A DNA stretch of 64,000 nucleotides, taken from Coemansia sp. RSA 487. Its lineage: Eukaryota > Kickxellomycota > Kickxellomycetes > Kickxellales > Kickxellaceae. Positions 61,637-64,000 of the stretch are shown here, one piece after another. The stretch is taken from positions 244,804-308,803 of the forward strand of contig JANBRJ010000008.1 in the NCBI GenBank assembly GCA_027577595.1, written 5' to 3'. Position 1 is the first letter of the stretch, and every line of letters begins with the position of its first letter. The position numbers and the translations under genes were made by a program. Under the pieces are notes generated by a model. That model did not search any database, was not told where the DNA came from, and saw only the letters and a program-made list of their open reading frames with translations.

Positions 61637-61747
61637 TTGACATAATTTGTTTACCCTTTCTTATTCGCTGGCTATTTTATTTGTGAGGACCTTAACAGGA
61701 AAAAAAAGCTTATATGGATGACTAACCAAAAATCTATGTAAAAAATA

Positions 61748-63274
61748 CTATTTTATGTTGACTAAGTTAATGGTAGTGATGTCCTCTAAGGACCCAATAA
61801 TGCCAAACATAAGCTCTTTGAATGCCTCATCTAAACTTTGTGGAACATCACATCTTACCGGAAAGCCATAGCCATAGGTTAGCGACTTGAGCTTGCATTT
61901 TATTGGGCTAATTGCAGATGTACCTTGGGATTTTGGAATAACAAGTGTACCATCCTCCCGTGTATCTAGTGTAATATGTTTTACTTTCAGTGATATAAGG
62001 TCAGGCAGCTTTGGTATCACAAGGGTTAATATGGTGGTCAGTGATATTGGAGAACCAATACAAAGTCTAGTTACATTTGGCCAATATATTTTCTGAATCT
62101 CAGCGCCAGAAAGGCCATAATCAATTTTTACATGCGTTCCATATTCCACCAATCCATCAATATTTTGCAAATCGTTGAGAAGGTCAATATCATCAAGTAA
62201 GTCATTTTCTTTGCTGCTATTGTAATACGTTTCAAGTACGTGCTTTGCTGTTATAGACAGGTTAATGCCATAGAATGCAAAGTATGGTTTACCAACAGTA
62301 CCTATATATAGCTTTTCCAGCCTCTTATCTATAGATATAGATGCAAGAAGGGAACAGGTAAATGCACATATAAAAGGTATATGCAAAATTTTGAGCCTTG
62401 GAGTCTCTAGTATATAGCTAAACTTGTTTTTTGGACCAACCAGCTTTACAACACTGTCATATATGCCTCCATATGTAAGTATTGTGTTGACTGACATGTA
62501 CTCAAGGGCAGGAAGGTAAATAATACCAGGACCATGTGTGTCTTTCTGTGATAGGATACTCCAATCAAAAGATTCGTTTACATAATTCAGTTCCAGTTTT
62601 GTCAGAAAGTCAGTATTAATCCTGGGTAGCATAAGAGACTTTTGATACCAACATAGTCTGAATTTAGTCAATGAATCTGTGAAACGTATCTCTGAAGTTA
62701 AAGCCAAGGAGCTCAAATTTGCACTTGTTAGCTGTGGTGCGTACTGCTTTAAAAGCGCATTTTCAAACCCAATAACTGTAGAAATGGGTGTATTGACCAC
62801 ACTATTCAGTATTGAAATTCTTGGGAGCAATTTCTTTAATCTCTCAGCTATTTCATAATGTGTTTCTTTTATTCCCTCTTGTGGTTCATCACCGTCTGGC
62901 AACCTCCCTCCTGTGTAAACATTTACATCTAGTGAATTTATATTACTAAGCTTGTGTTTGTTTATTTCGAGCTTGTTCATGATACCCTGTAAGCAATATT
63001 TCAAGTCATTGCCACAAATGTTTACCCAGATGCTGACTGTACGTGGATAATGCTTCATATCACTTGTGATCAAGTCCAAATTGGTCGTCATACTGTGAAC
63101 ATAGCTAATGTATATCTTGTTGTATACCAATGGCAAGGTAATGTATCGCCATTTTCGACAAATAACCAGTAGGTTAATTGACCCTTTCCAGCATCCAGCA
63201 TGATAATGCTCTTCCTCGCTGAGTGGTTTGAGGATAGCAACGAGAATTTCAGATGGCAGACTGTTGATGTGCAT
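61748..63274 (-). CDS. F-box-like / leucine-rich hypothetical protein
   Basis: A 508-residue protein starting with an F-box-like motif (MHINSLPSEILVAILKPL ... CRKWRYITLPLVYNKIY). The rest has irregular Leu-rich repeats such as LTSANLSSLALTSEIRF, LPDLISLKVKHITL and LKSLTYGYGFPV. It is AT-rich compared with neighbouring genes and resembles the protein at 15606-17360 in size, strand-independent layout and the C-R-x-W motif. Probable SCF substrate adaptor family, expanded and fast-evolving; no target can be inferred. Starts at the ATG at 63274, tail to tail with the Zn2Cys6 gene. Confidence 0.72.
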   Translation of the reverse strand: MHINSLPSEILVAILKPLSEEEHYHAGCWKGSINLLVICRKWRYITLPLVYNKIYISYVHSMTTNLDLITSDMKHYPRTVSIWVNICGNDLKYCLQGIMNKLEINKHKLSNINSLDVNVYTGGRLPDGDEPQEGIKETHYEIAERLKKLLPRISILNSVVNTPISTVIGFENALLKQYAPQLTSANLSSLALTSEIRFTDSLTKFRLCWYQKSLMLPRINTDFLTKLELNYVNESFDWSILSQKDTHGPGIIYLPALEYMSVNTILTYGGIYDSVVKLVGPKNKFSYILETPRLKILHIPFICAFTCSLLASISIDKRLEKLYIGTVGKPYFAFYGINLSITAKHVLETYYNSSKENDLLDDIDLLNDLQNIDGLVEYGTHVKIDYGLSGAEIQKIYWPNVTRLCIGSPISLTTILTLVIPKLPDLISLKVKHITLDTREDGTLVIPKSQGTSAISPIKCKLKSLTYGYGFPVRCDVPQSLDEAFKELMFGIIGSLEDITTINLVNIK

Positions 63275-64000
63275 ATTTTGTAAGTTTAAGGAATTTGGAC
63301 AAAGTGGTTTCTAGCAAATGGAATGAACAAAAGCTAGTAGAAAGAGGGAATTCAAAAAAGAATAAACTTTTACACTCTGTGTTTTAAATAGATAACTGCC
63401 AGCTGAAGGACTATAAAAAGAAATACTAAATTTAGGATAGCTACAGCTTTTGAGTAGGCAATAAACTATATATACTTTTCAATGGTAAGCCTATTTTAAC
63501 TCATTGCTAGATCCACTCCCCCATATACAAGCAATGCAGAATACCCAGAAAGACATTCCCTGTACTAGTTTATCCATGAACATGAAATTTGAACATGTAA
63601 GCTGTGATAACGGTCCGGCATATGGTTGTGACTCAGATTTTGAGCCATTGAGCCAAGCCTGTAATATGATGGGCTCATCGGAAAGTTTATTGTAACATAA
63701 ACAGAAAAATGAAAATGAACTAAATAATATACTGTCCTGGCTTATCAATCAAAGCTAATATATGTCAATGAATTGATCATGTGGAGTAGGAGTTTGTTAA
63801 GCTCTTCGCATAGCCTTTGAAATGAACTCTTCTTTATGTCAAAATCGTAAAAAAAGGGATCTGAGTTTACATTTAATTGGACTGAATTCAGAGCTATGCT
63901 GAATCTCTGGAATGAAATATGTACTGTGACGAATCGAGCATGGACCTGGGATGGATAACAAGGAGTATTCAGATGATGTTTTATCTTTTATTTCCTTTCC
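63275..64000. other. AT-rich right flank
   Basis: Promoter of the F-box-like gene, then no gene; the last 76 bases are repeat copy B2. Confidence 0.45.
63925..64000 (+). repeat. Dispersed repeat, copy B2 (runs off the window)
   Basis: Starts TGTGACGAATCGAGCATGG and is identical to copy B1 (47096) for about 64 bases, then differs by small T-run indels up to the window end. Both are preceded by TAC. Probably the left edge of an LTR or other transposon. Confidence 0.7.

Noticed and set aside
1-64000. tRNA or rRNA genes and CRISPR arrays
   Set aside because: Scanned for GGTTCGA-type B boxes and regularly spaced repeats; the few partial B-box matches (for example near 27081 and 49914) lack a matching A box and acceptor stem, and no array is present.

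Overview
The window looks like nuclear DNA of a fungus. It carries HIS6, GCN2, eIF4B (TIF3), a PPZ-type phosphatase, protein O-mannosyltransferase, epsilon-COP, a FunK1-type kinase and a Zn2Cys6 transcription factor. Genes are mostly intron-free and closely packed with T/C-rich leaders; I could place only two introns. The mix (SREK1-like splicing factor, SWEET transporter, JTB-like protein and AT-rich F-box-like genes beside compact housekeeping genes) suggests an early-diverging lineage, perhaps Kickxellomycotina/Coemansia-like. That placement is inference from gene content, not a database result.

Layout. 1-15 kb is a dense housekeeping block: PMT(-), HIS6(-), TIF3(+), PPZ phosphatase(+), JTB-like(-), SREK1-like(+), SWEET(+, one intron), MATH protein(-). 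15.6-22.4 kb holds an F-box-like gene (-) followed by three tandem aldo/keto reductase paralogs (+). In all three the catalytic histidine of the AKR tetrad is replaced, and the first also has Asp to Asn. The first two share a promoter block with a CGG-N3-CCG palindrome. 23-27 kb has an NXPE/PC-esterase-like membrane protein, a small secreted protein and an MFS sugar porter. 27-30.7 kb is AT-rich and holds a decayed LTR retroelement (gag, broken zinc knuckle, initiator-tRNA-like primer-binding site). 30.7-42 kb is dense again: epsilon-COP, a 2131-residue GCN2, a secreted protein of unknown role, a TLC-domain protein and a GDSL esterase.

42-55.5 kb is the accessory part: long AT-rich spacers, a four-TM protein, a possible 43-residue Cys/His peptide, two solo-LTR-like repeats 7.3 kb apart in direct orientation, an ABCC transporter pseudogene with a large internal deletion abutting a LINE RNase H relic, and a FunK1 kinase gene with one intron. 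55.5-64 kb returns to single-copy genes (GOST-like seven-TM protein, Zn2Cys6 factor), then another F-box-like gene and a repeat that runs off the window end.

Thematic links: GCN2 and HIS6 belong to general amino acid control; PMT, epsilon-COP, JTB-like, GOST-like, TLC and NXPE-like proteins belong to the secretory/endomembrane system; SWEET and the MFS porter are sugar transporters. These are functional themes, not operons. Many genes were given starts later than the longest open frame because the upstream extension reads as a T/C-rich leader or begins with a non-ATG codon.
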